NCBI RefSeq assembly: GCF_937926365.1
Contig: NZ_CALAOH010000249.1
Location: forward strand, 1-39,778
Direction of reading: 5' to 3'
Source: an uncultured Azohydromonas sp.
GTDB lineage: Bacteria > Pseudomonadota > Gammaproteobacteria > Burkholderiales > Burkholderiaceae_C
Length of the DNA stretch: 39,778 nt
Shown here: positions 1 to 8,226 of the stretch, piece by piece
Position numbering within the stretch: position 1 is the first letter of the stretch
How the letters are laid out: every line of letters begins with the position of its first letter
Position numbers and translations under genes: made by a program
Notes under the pieces: model-generated
What the model saw: only the letters and a program-made list of their open reading frames with translations
What the model was told of the DNA's origin: nothing
Databases searched by the model: none

Positions 1-50
1 CTCAGTATGCGCTCGACGTCAACTTGATAACGAACCTCTGACTCGCGCCA

Positions 51-293
51 CTAGGCACTTGCCTGCAGCTGGACAGAGCCGCCGCGCACCATCTCGCGCA
101 GGGCGGCGATCACCTGTTGCGGCGTCGCAGGCTGGCCGAACAGCGCCGGGCGAGACTGCACGATGTACAGCACGGCCAGCCGCTCCTCCTGTGATGCGAA
201 GCGGCAGGCCTCTTCCAAGGCGTCGCCGGGAAACTGCGCATCGGCAAGCTCCACCGCCCGCTCGATGAGCGCCATGGCCCGCAGGGTATGCAT
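51..293 (-). CDS. Small hypothetical protein (80 aa)
   Basis: I do not recognise this protein. It is short, alanine-rich and predicted mostly helical, with no membrane segment or signal peptide. The start is supported by a strong ribosome-binding site (GGAGGG) about 7 bases upstream of the ATG, which is why I take it as real despite its size. It lies downstream of the partition locus in the same direction as parA, parB and the DsbG-like gene, but 357 bases separate it from the latter, so it may have its own promoter. No function is proposed. Confidence 0.6.
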   Translation of the reverse strand: MHTLRAMALIERAVELADAQFPGDALEEACRFASQEERLAVLYIVQSRPALFGQPATPQQVIAALREMVRGGSVQLQASA

Positions 294-650
294 GATTTCC
301 CTCCGAGAGTCGTCAGGGTGAATCTATTGTGCGGTGCAGCATAACCAAGCCGGTGCGGTTATTACTGTCACTCGGGCAGGCGGTGCATTTCAGGATGAAA
401 CACTGCCGCTCGCATGACGTACCGTGAGGCTTGGTGGCACGCGCTTCAGCGGGTGACCTTGTGTGCTCGACTTTGGCACTTCGGCAGCTGCACCAGTCAC
501 AGGCTCGTTGGCGTCACAAGGCGTGCACCAGATGCGTGTCCTTCACCAGCGCCCCAGGTTCGGCGCTCTCCTCCATTCGCTGCGACTTCCTTCGTCATGC
601 ACGGATCGGCACGAGGCACAAGGCCGAGCACAGCATCCCGGCGTCGTCCA
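294..650. other. Intergenic stretch, no gene seen
   Basis: The sequence lies between the small hypothetical gene and the DsbG-like gene. All open frames here are GC-driven shadows without a ribosome-binding site. The part near 300-400 is less GC-rich and could hold the promoter of the small gene, but no clear -35/-10 pair stands out. Confidence 0.4.
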
Positions 651-1259
651 TCACAAGCCGACCAGCGTTGCGATCGCTTCGGGCGGGTGGTAGCCCACCT
701 CCATGCCTGCAGCGCCGGTCGCGGCGTTGCGGTAAACGACGACGGGCACGCTTTGGACACCGAGTTTTTCGAAGACTTCCGTATTGGCCTTGACCAGTGC
801 CAGCGCAACGGCGGGCGGCGTGGATGCGGGTGGGCCGGACCGGCCGGCGCTGAGGGCCGCCTCGTTGGCGGCCATGGCCGCCAACGGGTCGCTGGCCGCC
901 ATGATGACGGCCCCGTGCTCCGCGCCGCCCCGCAGCAGCCCGACCGGAATCCAAACCATCTTCAGCCGGTTGTGCAGCACCTGGCTGTCCGTCCACAGCC
1001 GCGCGCAGTGCGGGCAGGTGGCGTCGAAGAACACGTAGACGGTGTGGGCCGCCATGGCCGGTCCCACTGAGAAACCTTGAGCAGTGGCCGCCAGCGCCAT
1101 GGGGTCGACCACAGTCGCGGACGGCGACTTGCCCGCGGCGGTACCAGCCGTGCCTTCGTTCCTGCTGCAGGCAGCCAGAGCACCGGCGACAAGGGGCAAG
1201 CTGGCCAAGCGCAGGACTGCCCGGCGGCCCGGGTCTGGAGAGTCGTGTTTGGAGTCCAT
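651..1259 (-). CDS. DsbG/DsbC-like thioredoxin-fold lipoprotein
   Basis: This predicted 202-aa envelope thiol:disulfide oxidoreductase begins with an RR-containing hydrophobic signal that ends in a lipobox, LAAC, with Cys31 as the lipidation site. A thioredoxin fold follows with the active-site motif CPHC at residues 82-85 (context DATCPHC) and a likely cis-proline segment SVPVVV near residue 170. Members of this family isomerise or oxidise disulfides in the periplasm. Relatives are common on Burkholderiales plasmids, often near conjugation or partition genes. I chose the ATG at 1259 because it begins just ahead of the signal peptide; no strong ribosome-binding site is seen. The gene lies directly downstream of the parS-like array and in line with parAB, so the array may affect its transcription. 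A role in pilus or surface-protein folding is possible, but no such genes are in the window. Confidence 0.75.
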   Translation of the reverse strand: MDSKHDSPDPGRRAVLRLASLPLVAGALAACSRNEGTAGTAAGKSPSATVVDPMALAATAQGFSVGPAMAAHTVYVFFDATCPHCARLWTDSQVLHNRLKMVWIPVGLLRGGAEHGAVIMAASDPLAAMAANEAALSAGRSGPPASTPPAVALALVKANTEVFEKLGVQSVPVVVYRNAATGAAGMEVGYHPPEAIATLVGL

Positions 1260-1330
1260 GGCAGTCAACCAGCATGCCGTGTGCGCGAGTGGCGATTCGG
1301 TGAAGCGCGCGGCGGTTTGGCTGGTGGGGT

Positions 1331-1345
1331 GCTGTACGGTACAGC
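1331..1345. promoter_or_regulatory. parS-like palindrome 1
   Basis: GCTGTACGGTACAGC is an odd-length perfect palindrome centred on one G/C base. Here the symmetry extends to 23 bases (1327-1349). It is one of five copies within about 580 bases at the end of parB and just beyond. The design of two arms around a central S base resembles KorB-type ParB operators. I infer that it is the binding site of the ParB encoded next to it. Confidence 0.7.
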
Positions 1346-1395
1346 ACCCGTTGGGTGGGGCCGCTGCGCCGGTCAGGGCGTCCAGGCTTCGGTCC

Positions 1396-1410
1396 GCTGT
1401 ACGGTACAGC
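1396..1410. promoter_or_regulatory. parS-like palindrome 2
   Basis: An identical 15-base core (GCTGTACGGTACAGC), with symmetry extending one base on each side, lies 65 bases from copy 1. It is in the intergenic region between parB and the DsbG-like gene. Confidence 0.7.
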
Positions 1411-1468
1411 GGCAGGCCAGAGGCTACCGCTGGTGCGCCTGCGAGCGGAATGAGTGATGCGAAGGGGC

Positions 1469-1483
1469 GCTGTACCGTACAGC
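1469..1483. promoter_or_regulatory. parS-like palindrome 3
   Basis: This core has the opposite centre base (GCTGTACCGTACAGC) and lies 73 bases from copy 2. It is the last of the three copies in the intergenic region downstream of parB. Confidence 0.7.
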
Positions 1484-1590
1484 AGTGCTGGCCATCGCAC
1501 GGCCGCGTGCGTGAGGTCGGGGCGCGGCGCCTTCGTCCGGTTCCCCTCCTCACCACGAATGCCGGGGCCCCTCGTGGAGCCTTGTGATGG

Positions 1591-2718
1591 CTACTCCTGC
1601 CGGGCTGATTCTTTTGCCCGGACGAGTTCCACCATAGCGTCGTCGCCCAGGCTTCGGGCGATCCGTTGCGCCAAGTCCCGCAAGAAACCGGCCGAGGCTG
1701 CTCCGTCAGGATGCTGCTGCTGGCGATCGGCCTCGCTCACCAGCCGCATGACATCGTCCTTGCACAACAGCGGGCCAACCGCCGGTATGGCCGGCGACCG
1801 CTCCGACGCAGCGGTGCTGTACGGTACAGCGGCCTGCGGCACCGCGGCTTCCTGCGCCGGCACATCAGGCCGATCCGGCGCTGCATTTGGGGTGCTGTAC
1901 CGTACAGCACCCTTGCGCGCCGGCTTGCCAGTGATCGCGCTGAAAGCCTGCAATGGCGCCATCCCGCAGCGCACGGCCTCGCGCGCTGCTGCGAGCGCAG
2001 CTTCGCGGTCGCGCTGCAGCGCGTCGGTCAAGTCGCTGGCCCAGGCAAACTGAACTGCCAGCGGCGAGCCGAAGGCCGCCAGGATTTCCTCGGGCAGCTC
2101 CGCCACCTTGATCGCGCGGCTCACGTTGCCCGAGTCCGCGCCCACCGCCACGGCGAGCATGCGCTGTGACGGAAACAGGCCTTCCTTCAGCGCGCGGCGG
2201 TACATCACCCCCTGCTCGTAGGCACTGAGGTTCTTGCGGGAGCGGTTCTCGCGGTCCATTTCCGCAAAGAGCGCTCGGTCGTCGAGTTCGGACACCACCG
2301 CCAGCACCGGCAGCCCCAGTTCCAGGCACGCCCGGTGGCGCCGGTGGCCGAACACGATCTCGTAGCGCGCACCGTCGTCGGCTCCCGGCTCGCGTAGCGG
2401 CCGTACCTTGATCGGCTGGACATTGCCCCCGGCGCCCGCGATCTCGGCCTTCAGTTCCGCGAAGTCCTCGTCCTCGAACGACACCGCATGCCGGTTGGCC
2501 CAACGGCTCGGGCGCACCAGACGCGCGTCCAGGGCCTGCGCGCCGCGCTCGCCTTCGAGCTGCTGCACTTGGGCACGCAGCGAGTGCAACTCCTGCGCCA
2601 GGCCGGCATGGCGCATCACACCCGTGACGGGCTCGGACTGCGCCGCTGGCGCCGCTGGAGAGACGCCCACCGGCGGCAGGTCGAACTTGAGCCCCTTGCC
2701 CTTGCTGACGGCACTCAT
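1591..2718 (-). CDS. parB: ParB/KorB-like partition protein
   Basis: This 375-aa centromere-binding protein of a type Ia partition system would bind parS and work with ParA to segregate the replicon. An N-terminal tail with a short coiled segment (residues 43-60) precedes the ParB N-terminal domain. That domain carries the arginine-rich box GHRRHRA (124-130, the CTP-binding box II of ParB proteins) and the following ENRSRKNLSAYEQG region. A helix-turn-helix domain at about 182-212 (QRMLAVAVGADSGNVSRAI) resembles KorB. The linker at 265-310 is low-complexity and its DNA contains two of the five parS-like palindromes. The C-terminal 60 residues are probably the dimerisation domain. The ATG at 2718 overlaps the parA stop by four bases (ATGA), so the two are translationally coupled. 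Confidence 0.93.
   Translation of the reverse strand: MSAVSKGKGLKFDLPPVGVSPAAPAAQSEPVTGVMRHAGLAQELHSLRAQVQQLEGERGAQALDARLVRPSRWANRHAVSFEDEDFAELKAEIAGAGGNVQPIKVRPLREPGADDGARYEIVFGHRRHRACLELGLPVLAVVSELDDRALFAEMDRENRSRKNLSAYEQGVMYRRALKEGLFPSQRMLAVAVGADSGNVSRAIKVAELPEEILAAFGSPLAVQFAWASDLTDALQRDREAALAAAREAVRCGMAPLQAFSAITGKPARKGAVRYSTPNAAPDRPDVPAQEAAVPQAAVPYSTAASERSPAIPAVGPLLCKDDVMRLVSEADRQQQHPDGAASAGFLRDLAQRIARSLGDDAMVELVRAKESARQE
1816..1830. promoter_or_regulatory. parS-like palindrome 4, inside parB
   Basis: The core GCTGTACGGTACAGC lies within the parB coding region. Read in the parB frame it encodes A-V-P-Y-S at residues 297-301, in the low-complexity linker after the DNA-binding domain. Confidence 0.7.
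1894..1908. promoter_or_regulatory. parS-like palindrome 5, inside parB
   Basis: The core GCTGTACCGTACAGC lies within parB, 78 bases from copy 4. It is read in the same frame and encodes A-V-R-Y-S at residues 271-275. Confidence 0.7.
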
Positions 2719-3887
2719 GCTGCGGCACCCCGCGCGAGCTGGCGACGCCAGGCCTTGATGCAGTGCATGCCGATGGCATCGGCCAGGCGGTCGGCGGCGT
2801 CGGTGGCACGGCGCACCGTGCGGCTGGTGCCCACGGCCTCGTCGTAGACCGTCCCGAAATTGGCGCTGGCCGCGCCGGCGGCGGCGCTCTTCGGGATCTC
2901 GACGGGCAGCAGCTTCTCGGCGTAGGCCGCGGCCATCCACTCCCGGACGGTGCTGCCTGCGGCGTCCGTCGTCTCGACCCGGGTGGGCAGGATGCTGATG
3001 AAGTCGAAACGCTTGTCCTGGGCGGCCGGCAGCCGGGCCGTCAGGTCCCCGAACAGCTGCCAGAACTGCGCGCTGCTGGCGAAGTCCAGTGCGTTGGGCG
3101 GCAGCGGCATGAGGATGCCGTCGGCGGCCATGAGCACGTTGATCGTCATGTACGACAGCGCCGGCGGCGTGTCCATGATGATCACGTCGTAGTCCGTGCG
3201 CAGCTCCTGCAGTCCCAGCTCCAGCACGCGCCAATACTGGAAGCCCGCGTCCATGACCATTCGGCCGGAGAGCTCGAACTCCGCACCGAACAGCAGCGGC
3301 GCCGCCGCCACCAGATCGATGCCGCTCCAGTAAGTCGGCCGCACGGCGTAGCGCAGCGAATCCTGCGCGCCCTCGACCAGCGGCAACATCGTGTCGTCGC
3401 GCCGGACTTCGGTGTCGGGCAGGATGCCGAAGAGCGTGGTCAGCGAGCCCTGCGGGTCGGTGTCGATCACCAGTACCCGGTGCCCGCGCAGGGACAGGCC
3501 CTGCGCCAGCGTCAAGGCCGTGGTGGTCTTGGTCACGCCGCCCTTGAAGTTGGCCACCGCGATCGTCACGGCATGAGCGCCGGCCGGGCGCAGGGCGCCG
3601 GCACGGTAGTGACGCACCCAGGACTGAAGCTCTTCCAGGGTGAATTCACGGCGGTTGCCCGCGCCAAGTTTGCCGACGGGGAGGACGCGCTTGCGGACCG
3701 CCACGTCCATGGCGTTCTTGTCCAGCCCGGTCAGGTTCATGACGTCACCCGTGTAGAAGCGCGGTGGCGTCTTGCGGTTCTCCGGCGCCAGCATCGCGCC
3801 ACGGACCTGTGAGACGACTGCCTGCACCCGTCCCGCCTGAGCCAGAACCTCGGCCAGCGGTATCCCCTCGTCGATCACTGCGTCCAT
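2715..3887 (-). CDS. parA: ParA partition ATPase, type Ia
   Basis: This 390-aa Walker-type ATPase provides the positioning force for plasmid segregation. The N-terminal 100 residues carry a helix-turn-helix region (about 45-95, with YTGDVMNLTGLDKNAMDVAV), which marks the type Ia class that also represses its own promoter. The deviant Walker A motif KGGVTKTT is at 115-122, Walker A' IDTDPQ at 141-146 and Walker B DVIIMD at 234-239. The length is usual for P1/F-type ParA. The ATG has a good ribosome-binding site (AGAGGG) about 6 bases upstream. It is the first gene of a parA-parB unit, with direct repeats upstream that could be its operator. Confidence 0.95.
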   Translation of the reverse strand: MDAVIDEGIPLAEVLAQAGRVQAVVSQVRGAMLAPENRKTPPRFYTGDVMNLTGLDKNAMDVAVRKRVLPVGKLGAGNRREFTLEELQSWVRHYRAGALRPAGAHAVTIAVANFKGGVTKTTTALTLAQGLSLRGHRVLVIDTDPQGSLTTLFGILPDTEVRRDDTMLPLVEGAQDSLRYAVRPTYWSGIDLVAAAPLLFGAEFELSGRMVMDAGFQYWRVLELGLQELRTDYDVIIMDTPPALSYMTINVLMAADGILMPLPPNALDFASSAQFWQLFGDLTARLPAAQDKRFDFISILPTRVETTDAAGSTVREWMAAAYAEKLLPVEIPKSAAAGAASANFGTVYDEAVGTSRTVRRATDAADRLADAIGMHCIKAWRRQLARGAAA

Positions 3888-3914
3888 TGCACCCTCTTCT
3901 TTTTAAGTCGCGGC

Positions 3915-3961
3915 AGTGTATCTTTGTCGCGCGGTTTTGCGAAAAAGTGCATCTCTGCGAC
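3915..3961. promoter_or_regulatory. Candidate parA operator: two direct repeats
   Basis: The 12-base sequence AGTGYATCTYTG occurs at 3915-3926 and 3946-3957, exactly 31 bases (about three helical turns) apart. Both copies lie just upstream of the parA ribosome-binding site. Type Ia ParA proteins repress their own promoter through nearby repeats, so these are candidate ParA operators. A TACACT hexamer on the minus strand could be the -10 box. No promoter was proven. Confidence 0.35.
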
Positions 3962-4096
3962 AACACAAATTCACGTCGCAGCTCTTGGACGCGTTCTCCG
4001 CTGCAGGCCGCCTGATCCGCAGGTGACAACCACAGCAGGTAGCTCAGCCTCTTCCGTAGCTCGCTGAAAGCCGCTGCCCTGCGTGCATCCCCGCGT

Positions 4097-4420
4097 CTAA
4101 ACCGCGGCCAGCAGTTCACGCACCTTCAATGCCCCCCGTGCGGCGAGGAGGGCCGGCAACCGGTGCGCCATCACGTCTTGCACCCAGACATCGCGTGCGC
4201 GTGACCTGCTGCCCGGTGCGGATGGGAGTGCCCTCCTGCCGCGCCTTGGCCGACAGCATGCGGATCACCACCTGCCCGCCGTCGGACATGGCACCAAGAG
4301 GTCCACGCCCTGCCCAAGCAGTTCACGGGCGGGTGGCCGGCGGGCTTGTGCAAGCCGTGTCAACACTGCTGAGATGGGTGGTCGTGCGTGAGCGGCGTCA
4401 ATGCGCCGGCCGCGTACTGC
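4097..4420 (-). pseudogene. Decayed coding fragment upstream of parA
   Basis: On the minus strand three coding-like stretches follow each other in different frames. One contains ISAVLTRLAQARRPPARELL, a second contains SDGGQVVIRMLSAKARQ, and a third ends in LAARGALKVRELLAAV before a TAG at 4097-4099. Together they read like one protein of about 110-130 residues broken by two single-base frame changes. I do not recognise the family. The rest of the 3888-4790 interval (about 900 bases) holds no other supported gene. Confidence 0.3.
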
Positions 4421-4790
4421 GTTGAGCACACAAGGGTGCTAACGCAACCAAAGTGGTGACGGTCTGGACCACCGTCCGGTCGCTGCCCTGAGCCGAAGCC
4501 GCATGGCGGTGCGGCATCGCCGCCCATGGAGCTTGGTGCACGCCGGCGCACTTCCCTTTGGAAATGCCGAGGGCGTGGCTGCCCGTTTCTGTGGCAGCGC
4601 TGCGTTGTCCGCGTGCGTAGCGGCCTGCTGCGGCATCGAGGCATTGGCGTGGGCGCGGTCCTGCGCAAAAGAAGCGGCAAAATCGCGGCCGATACTTGCA
4701 GCGGTGTGCCGCAGCGCCGCTAAGCACGCCCTGGCGGCGCTGAACTACAGCCGCATGCAGCCCATCCCGTCCTGTTGAAGAAGCATTTTC

Positions 4791-5129
4791 ATGAGCAACC
4801 TGCCCCCTTGTCCTGCCTGCAACTCCGAGTTCACCTACGAGGACGGCAATCTGCTGGTCTGTCCGGAGTGCGCGCACGAATGGAGCCGTGACGCCATGCA
4901 GGCTCGGGAAGAACAGCGGGTGTGGAAGGACGCTCACGGCAACGTGCTGCAGGACGGCGACTCGGTGACCCTGGTCAAGGACTTGAAGATCAAGGGCTCC
5001 TCCGCGGTCATCAAGGTCGGCACGAAGGTCAAGAGCATCCGGCTGATCGACGGCGACCACGACATCGATTGCAGGATCGACGGCTTCGGCCCGATGCAGC
5101 TGAAGTCCGAGTTCGTGAAGAAAGCTTGA
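4791..5129 (+). CDS. yjdM: YjdM (PhnA-like) zinc-ribbon protein
   Basis: This 112-aa cytoplasmic protein has the full YjdM/PhnA architecture. The N-terminal zinc ribbon has cysteine pairs at C7/C10 (CPAC) and C24/C27 (CPEC). A C-terminal SH3-like beta domain includes the conserved stretch VWKDAHGNVLQDGDSV and ends at KSEFVKKA. Despite the old name phnA, these proteins are not the phosphonoacetate hydrolase and their role is not settled. Length matches the family. It stands alone, followed by the MscS gene 112 bases later in the same direction. Only a weak AGAAG ribosome-binding site is visible. Confidence 0.92.
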   Translation: MSNLPPCPACNSEFTYEDGNLLVCPECAHEWSRDAMQAREEQRVWKDAHGNVLQDGDSVTLVKDLKIKGSSAVIKVGTKVKSIRLIDGDHDIDCRIDGFGPMQLKSEFVKKA

Positions 5130-5241
5130 CCAGCACGGCTCGCACCTCGGGCCTGAGGTGGCCTTGAGCGCAGAAGAGACGGACCAAGGCGCAGGCATAA
5201 AGGCCCGATCAGGATGGCCGAATCCTGGGCTGCAGTAATCA

Positions 5242-5850
5242 ATGAACAAGTTTCTTCAATCGTTGCATGACCGTTTGCCGCCATGGATGGCAAATTGGTT
5301 CGACGTCCTGGTACCCGCGATAGAGGCCATGCTGATCGCGCTGGGCGCGTGGCTGGCGATGCGCGTTGCGCACCATCTCATCCGCAAGCTGACCAACACG
5401 TACTCCCTGCCCGGCAAGGTGACGGCGCTGTCGCTGCGCGTTGTGGCCTTCGTCGTTTACGGTGGCGCATTGCTGTGGGCGCTGGAGCGAATGGGGGTGT
5501 CCGGGGCCGTGCTGTGGACTGCCTTCACCGGATTCGCGACGGTCGGCGCGGTTGCGTTTTTCGCCGCCTGGAGCGTGCTGTCCAATCTCTTCTGCGCCTT
5601 GCTGATCTACATCACTGGAGCTTTCCGGATCGGTGACTTGGTGGAACTGCTGGAGAACGGGGAGAAGCCAGGCATCAAGGGGCGGGTCGTGGACATCAAC
5701 CTGGTCTACACGACCTTGCATGAAAGCGGGGACGATGGAGGCGGAACCACGCTGCAGTTGCCCAACAGCCTGTTCTTTCAGCGGGTGCTGCGGCGCTGGT
5801 ACGGCGATACGGAACGCGAAGCGAACAGCGGCAGTACGCCTCGTTCCTGA
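5242..5850 (+). CDS. Short MscS-family mechanosensitive channel
   Basis: This 202-aa inner-membrane protein would open under membrane tension to release solutes during osmotic downshock. Three hydrophobic segments are visible at about residues 20-45, 64-85 and 88-118. The third carries the small-residue/alanine pattern of the MscS pore helix (FTGFATVGAVAFFAAWSVLSN). It is followed by the beta domain signature FRIGDLVELLENG...GRVVDINL and LPNSLFF. At about 200 residues it lacks most of the C-terminal alpha-beta cage of E. coli MscS (286 aa), as do other small members. No operon partner is evident. Confidence 0.85.
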   Translation: MNKFLQSLHDRLPPWMANWFDVLVPAIEAMLIALGAWLAMRVAHHLIRKLTNTYSLPGKVTALSLRVVAFVVYGGALLWALERMGVSGAVLWTAFTGFATVGAVAFFAAWSVLSNLFCALLIYITGAFRIGDLVELLENGEKPGIKGRVVDINLVYTTLHESGDDGGGTTLQLPNSLFFQRVLRRWYGDTEREANSGSTPRS

Positions 5851-6085
5851 GGCCCTGGTGGGCAATATGGCCGCTCGCAGCGGCGCCCCGGACTGCGCTG
5901 ACGTGGCGACGCCGGCCCGGCCGCTGGCGCTCGCGCTGCCCCGAGCGCTGTCTCTGGGCCAGCAACTGGCCGCACCCTGACGTCAAGCCTGTACCGTCAG
6001 AGCGTGCGCTGCTCAACGGGTTCTGGAAGGTTGCCGGGTCATCTATGGCATGGCGCCGGACTCTGGTTGGCAACCCCGTTGAGTT

Positions 6086-6868
6086 CTACGGGTTCGATTG
6101 AACCTGACCGAGGCCAGAGCGTTGCGTTCCAACGCGCTTGTCGCGTTGTGCCTCGGCGATCGTGATGCGCTCAATCGAGGCCAGCATGTGCCGCAGCGCC
6201 GCGGCCCGGGCGCCCTCGGCGTCCCGGCGATCGATGGCATCGGCGATGGCGGCGTGCTCAAGCTCGACCTGGCGGGAGAAATCGTCGTGGACGGCCTCGT
6301 TGGCCCGAGTGACGGTGATGACGTCGTGCAGCGCACGGCCGATGAAGTCCAGCAGCGAGGTCATCAACGGGTTGCCGGCGGCTTCGGCGATGGCGGTATG
6401 AAAGGCCATGTCCTCGGCGACGCCATCGCCGCCGTCGGCCACCGCATCGGCAATCCGGCGCAGCGCGCGCTGGATGCGCGCGTTCTGGGCCTCGCTGCGA
6501 CGCGAGGCGGCGAGCGCCGCCATCTCGCTTTCCAGGCCGCAGCGTACTTCCTGGACGGCACGCACTTCGATGTCGCCGCCGGGTGCCGAAATCCTGAACG
6601 TGTTGGCCGCGTTGGGTCCCAGCACCACCGTGCCGCTGCCTTGCCGAGTCTCGACCAGCCCTTCGGACTTCAGGCGCGACACGGCTTCTCGGATCACGGT
6701 CCGGCTGACGCCGAACTGCTGCGCCAGCACGGGCTCCGGCGGCAGCCGGGCGTTCACCGGGTAGGTTCCGCCGCGCACCTGCTGCATCAGCGATGCGGTG
6801 ACCCGGTCCGCCAGCGTGCCCGGGGCCGTCTGGGCGGACCTTTGCGCGTGAGCTCGGTCAGCTCTCAT
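6086..6868 (-). CDS. FadR/GntR-family regulator (FCD domain)
   Basis: This 260-aa transcription factor has a winged helix-turn-helix at about residues 20-82 (PVLAQQFGVSRTVIREAVSRL, wing RQGSGTVVLG). An FCD ligand-binding domain follows at about 108-235 with the usual acidic/histidine metal-site pattern (EDMAFHTAIAEAAGNP, then the ALRHM region). Members usually sense small organic or sugar acids. The start at 6868 has a strong ribosome-binding site (GGGAGGG). It is the last gene of the minus-strand acid-sugar cluster, 293 bases after denD, in a gap that holds no other supported gene. It is therefore the natural candidate to control that operon, perhaps through the palindrome at 12211-12238. 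Confidence 0.9.
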   Translation of the reverse strand: MRADRAHAQRSAQTAPGTLADRVTASLMQQVRGGTYPVNARLPPEPVLAQQFGVSRTVIREAVSRLKSEGLVETRQGSGTVVLGPNAANTFRISAPGGDIEVRAVQEVRCGLESEMAALAASRRSEAQNARIQRALRRIADAVADGGDGVAEDMAFHTAIAEAAGNPLMTSLLDFIGRALHDVITVTRANEAVHDDFSRQVELEHAAIADAIDRRDAEGARAAALRHMLASIERITIAEAQRDKRVGTQRSGLGQVQSNP

Positions 6869-7161
6869 CACGCCCTCCCTTGCCCAGCCGCGACGCCGGC
6901 AGCTCCATGCGGCAGGGCCATTGGCGACGGCTGCGGCCACCGCGTTGCAAACGGGAGCACCCCACCGCTCCACACGATCTGTTCCATCGAACCTCCACCC
7001 GCTTCGGCCAAGAACCCTGGCAAGGGCGTCACCCATGGCGTGACAGGCCCTGCTGGAGTCTCCAGCGACGCGCAGCATACCGACGCAGTTCCACCTGCTG
7101 CTGACGGCACGCCGCGTCGTCCGTGCGCGTGGATGGCCGTGTCGGCTGCCGCAAGCGTCGC

Positions 7162-8130
7162 TCAGGCGGCCAGCGCGACGCCTTGTGCGGCCACGTGGGC
7201 GCGAATGATCGAGGCGTAATCCCGGTCGGCGACGAAACCCAGCGCGCGGGCGCGCTCGGCGGTGAAGTCGCTGGGCCAGGACGCCACGATGCGCTCGACC
7301 GCTGGGTCACGCTCGAAGCGCACCCGCGCCGCCACCTCGGCACCGGCCACCGCGCGCAGCGCTTCGATCATCTCGCCCACGGAAACCGACAGGCCAGGCA
7401 GGTTGACCGTGCGGTCGATGCCCAGCGCCGCGCCGTCGATGGCAATGGCATGCATGAGGTTGCTGACCGCACACTGCGGCGACTGCAGCCACATGCGCAC
7501 GTCGGTGGATACGGGGCAGAGGGCCGGCAGGCCGGCCAGCGGCTCGCGGATGATGCCGCTGGCGAAACTGGAGGCGGCCTTGTTCGGGGCACCGGGGCGC
7601 ACCGAGATCGTGGGCACGCGCAGCGTGACGCCATCGATATAGCCCTTGCGCGTGTAATCGCCCACCAGCAGCTCGCCGATCACCTTCTGCACGCCGTAGG
7701 AGCTCTGCGGCAGGGCACGCGTGTCGTCGGCGACCCGGGCGGGCAGCGGACCGCCGAAGGCGGCCACCGAGCTGGTGAACACGACCCGGGGCCGGGTGCC
7801 CAGGGCTCGGGCGCGTTCGAGGATCAGCCGGGTCGCATCGACGTTCACGCGCATCCCGAGGTCGAAGTCGGCTTCGGCCTGGCCGCTCACCACCGCGGCC
7901 AGGTGGACGATCGTGGTGGTGTGCACGCCGATCGCATGCTCCAGCGCGGCCGGATCGTTGATGTCGGCCGCCATGTAGTGCACACGCGGGTCTTCGATGG
8001 GCTGCAGCGGCGCCGCCCGGTCCAGCAGCGTGATGCGCTCGATGGGCCCGCCGGCCGCCACGGACGACACCAGTCGCCGCGCCAGGGCGGAGCCAAGGAA
8101 ACCGGCGCCGCCGGTGATGAGGACGTTCAT
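7162..8130 (-). CDS. denD: D-erythronate dehydrogenase (extended SDR)
   Basis: This 322-aa NAD-dependent dehydrogenase belongs to the epimerase-like extended SDR superfamily. The N-terminal nucleotide-binding motif is GGAGFLGSALA, the catalytic serine lies in TSSVAAFG and the catalytic pair is YGVQK (YxxxK). In the characterised pathway DenD oxidises D-erythronate at C2 to 2-oxo-tetronate, which OtnI then isomerises. Assignment rests on the family plus the complete otnI-otnC-otnK set beside it. A related L-threonate dehydrogenase (LtnD) belongs to a different fold family. The start at 8130 is chosen because the Rossmann motif begins within 10 residues and an AGGAC-type ribosome-binding site precedes it. 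It is the fifth enzyme or transport gene of the operon. Confidence 0.85.
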   Translation of the reverse strand: MNVLITGGAGFLGSALARRLVSSVAAGGPIERITLLDRAAPLQPIEDPRVHYMAADINDPAALEHAIGVHTTTIVHLAAVVSGQAEADFDLGMRVNVDATRLILERARALGTRPRVVFTSSVAAFGGPLPARVADDTRALPQSSYGVQKVIGELLVGDYTRKGYIDGVTLRVPTISVRPGAPNKAASSFASGIIREPLAGLPALCPVSTDVRMWLQSPQCAVSNLMHAIAIDGAALGIDRTVNLPGLSVSVGEMIEALRAVAGAEVAARVRFERDPAVERIVASWPSDFTAERARALGFVADRDYASIIRAHVAAQGVALAA

Positions 8131-8226
8131 CGTCGGTCCTGTGGAGGTAAAGGAACGATGTGAGCGGGGTCGCCGGGACGCGGTCCGCGGTGTGGCCACC
8201 TGGGCGGCGCCCCGCGACCCTGTTGC

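Noticed and set aside
595..1500. Long minus-strand and plus-strand frames overlapping the DsbG-like gene
   Set aside because: They are arginine- and proline-rich shadows of a GC-rich gene and have no domain or ribosome-binding site.
2763..3812. Long plus-strand frame opposite parA
   Set aside because: It is antisense to an unmistakable ParA gene and has shadow-type composition (H, R, Q, G rich).
4398..5249. 283-aa minus-strand frame across yjdM
   Set aside because: It runs antisense through the complete YjdM gene and has no recognisable domain.
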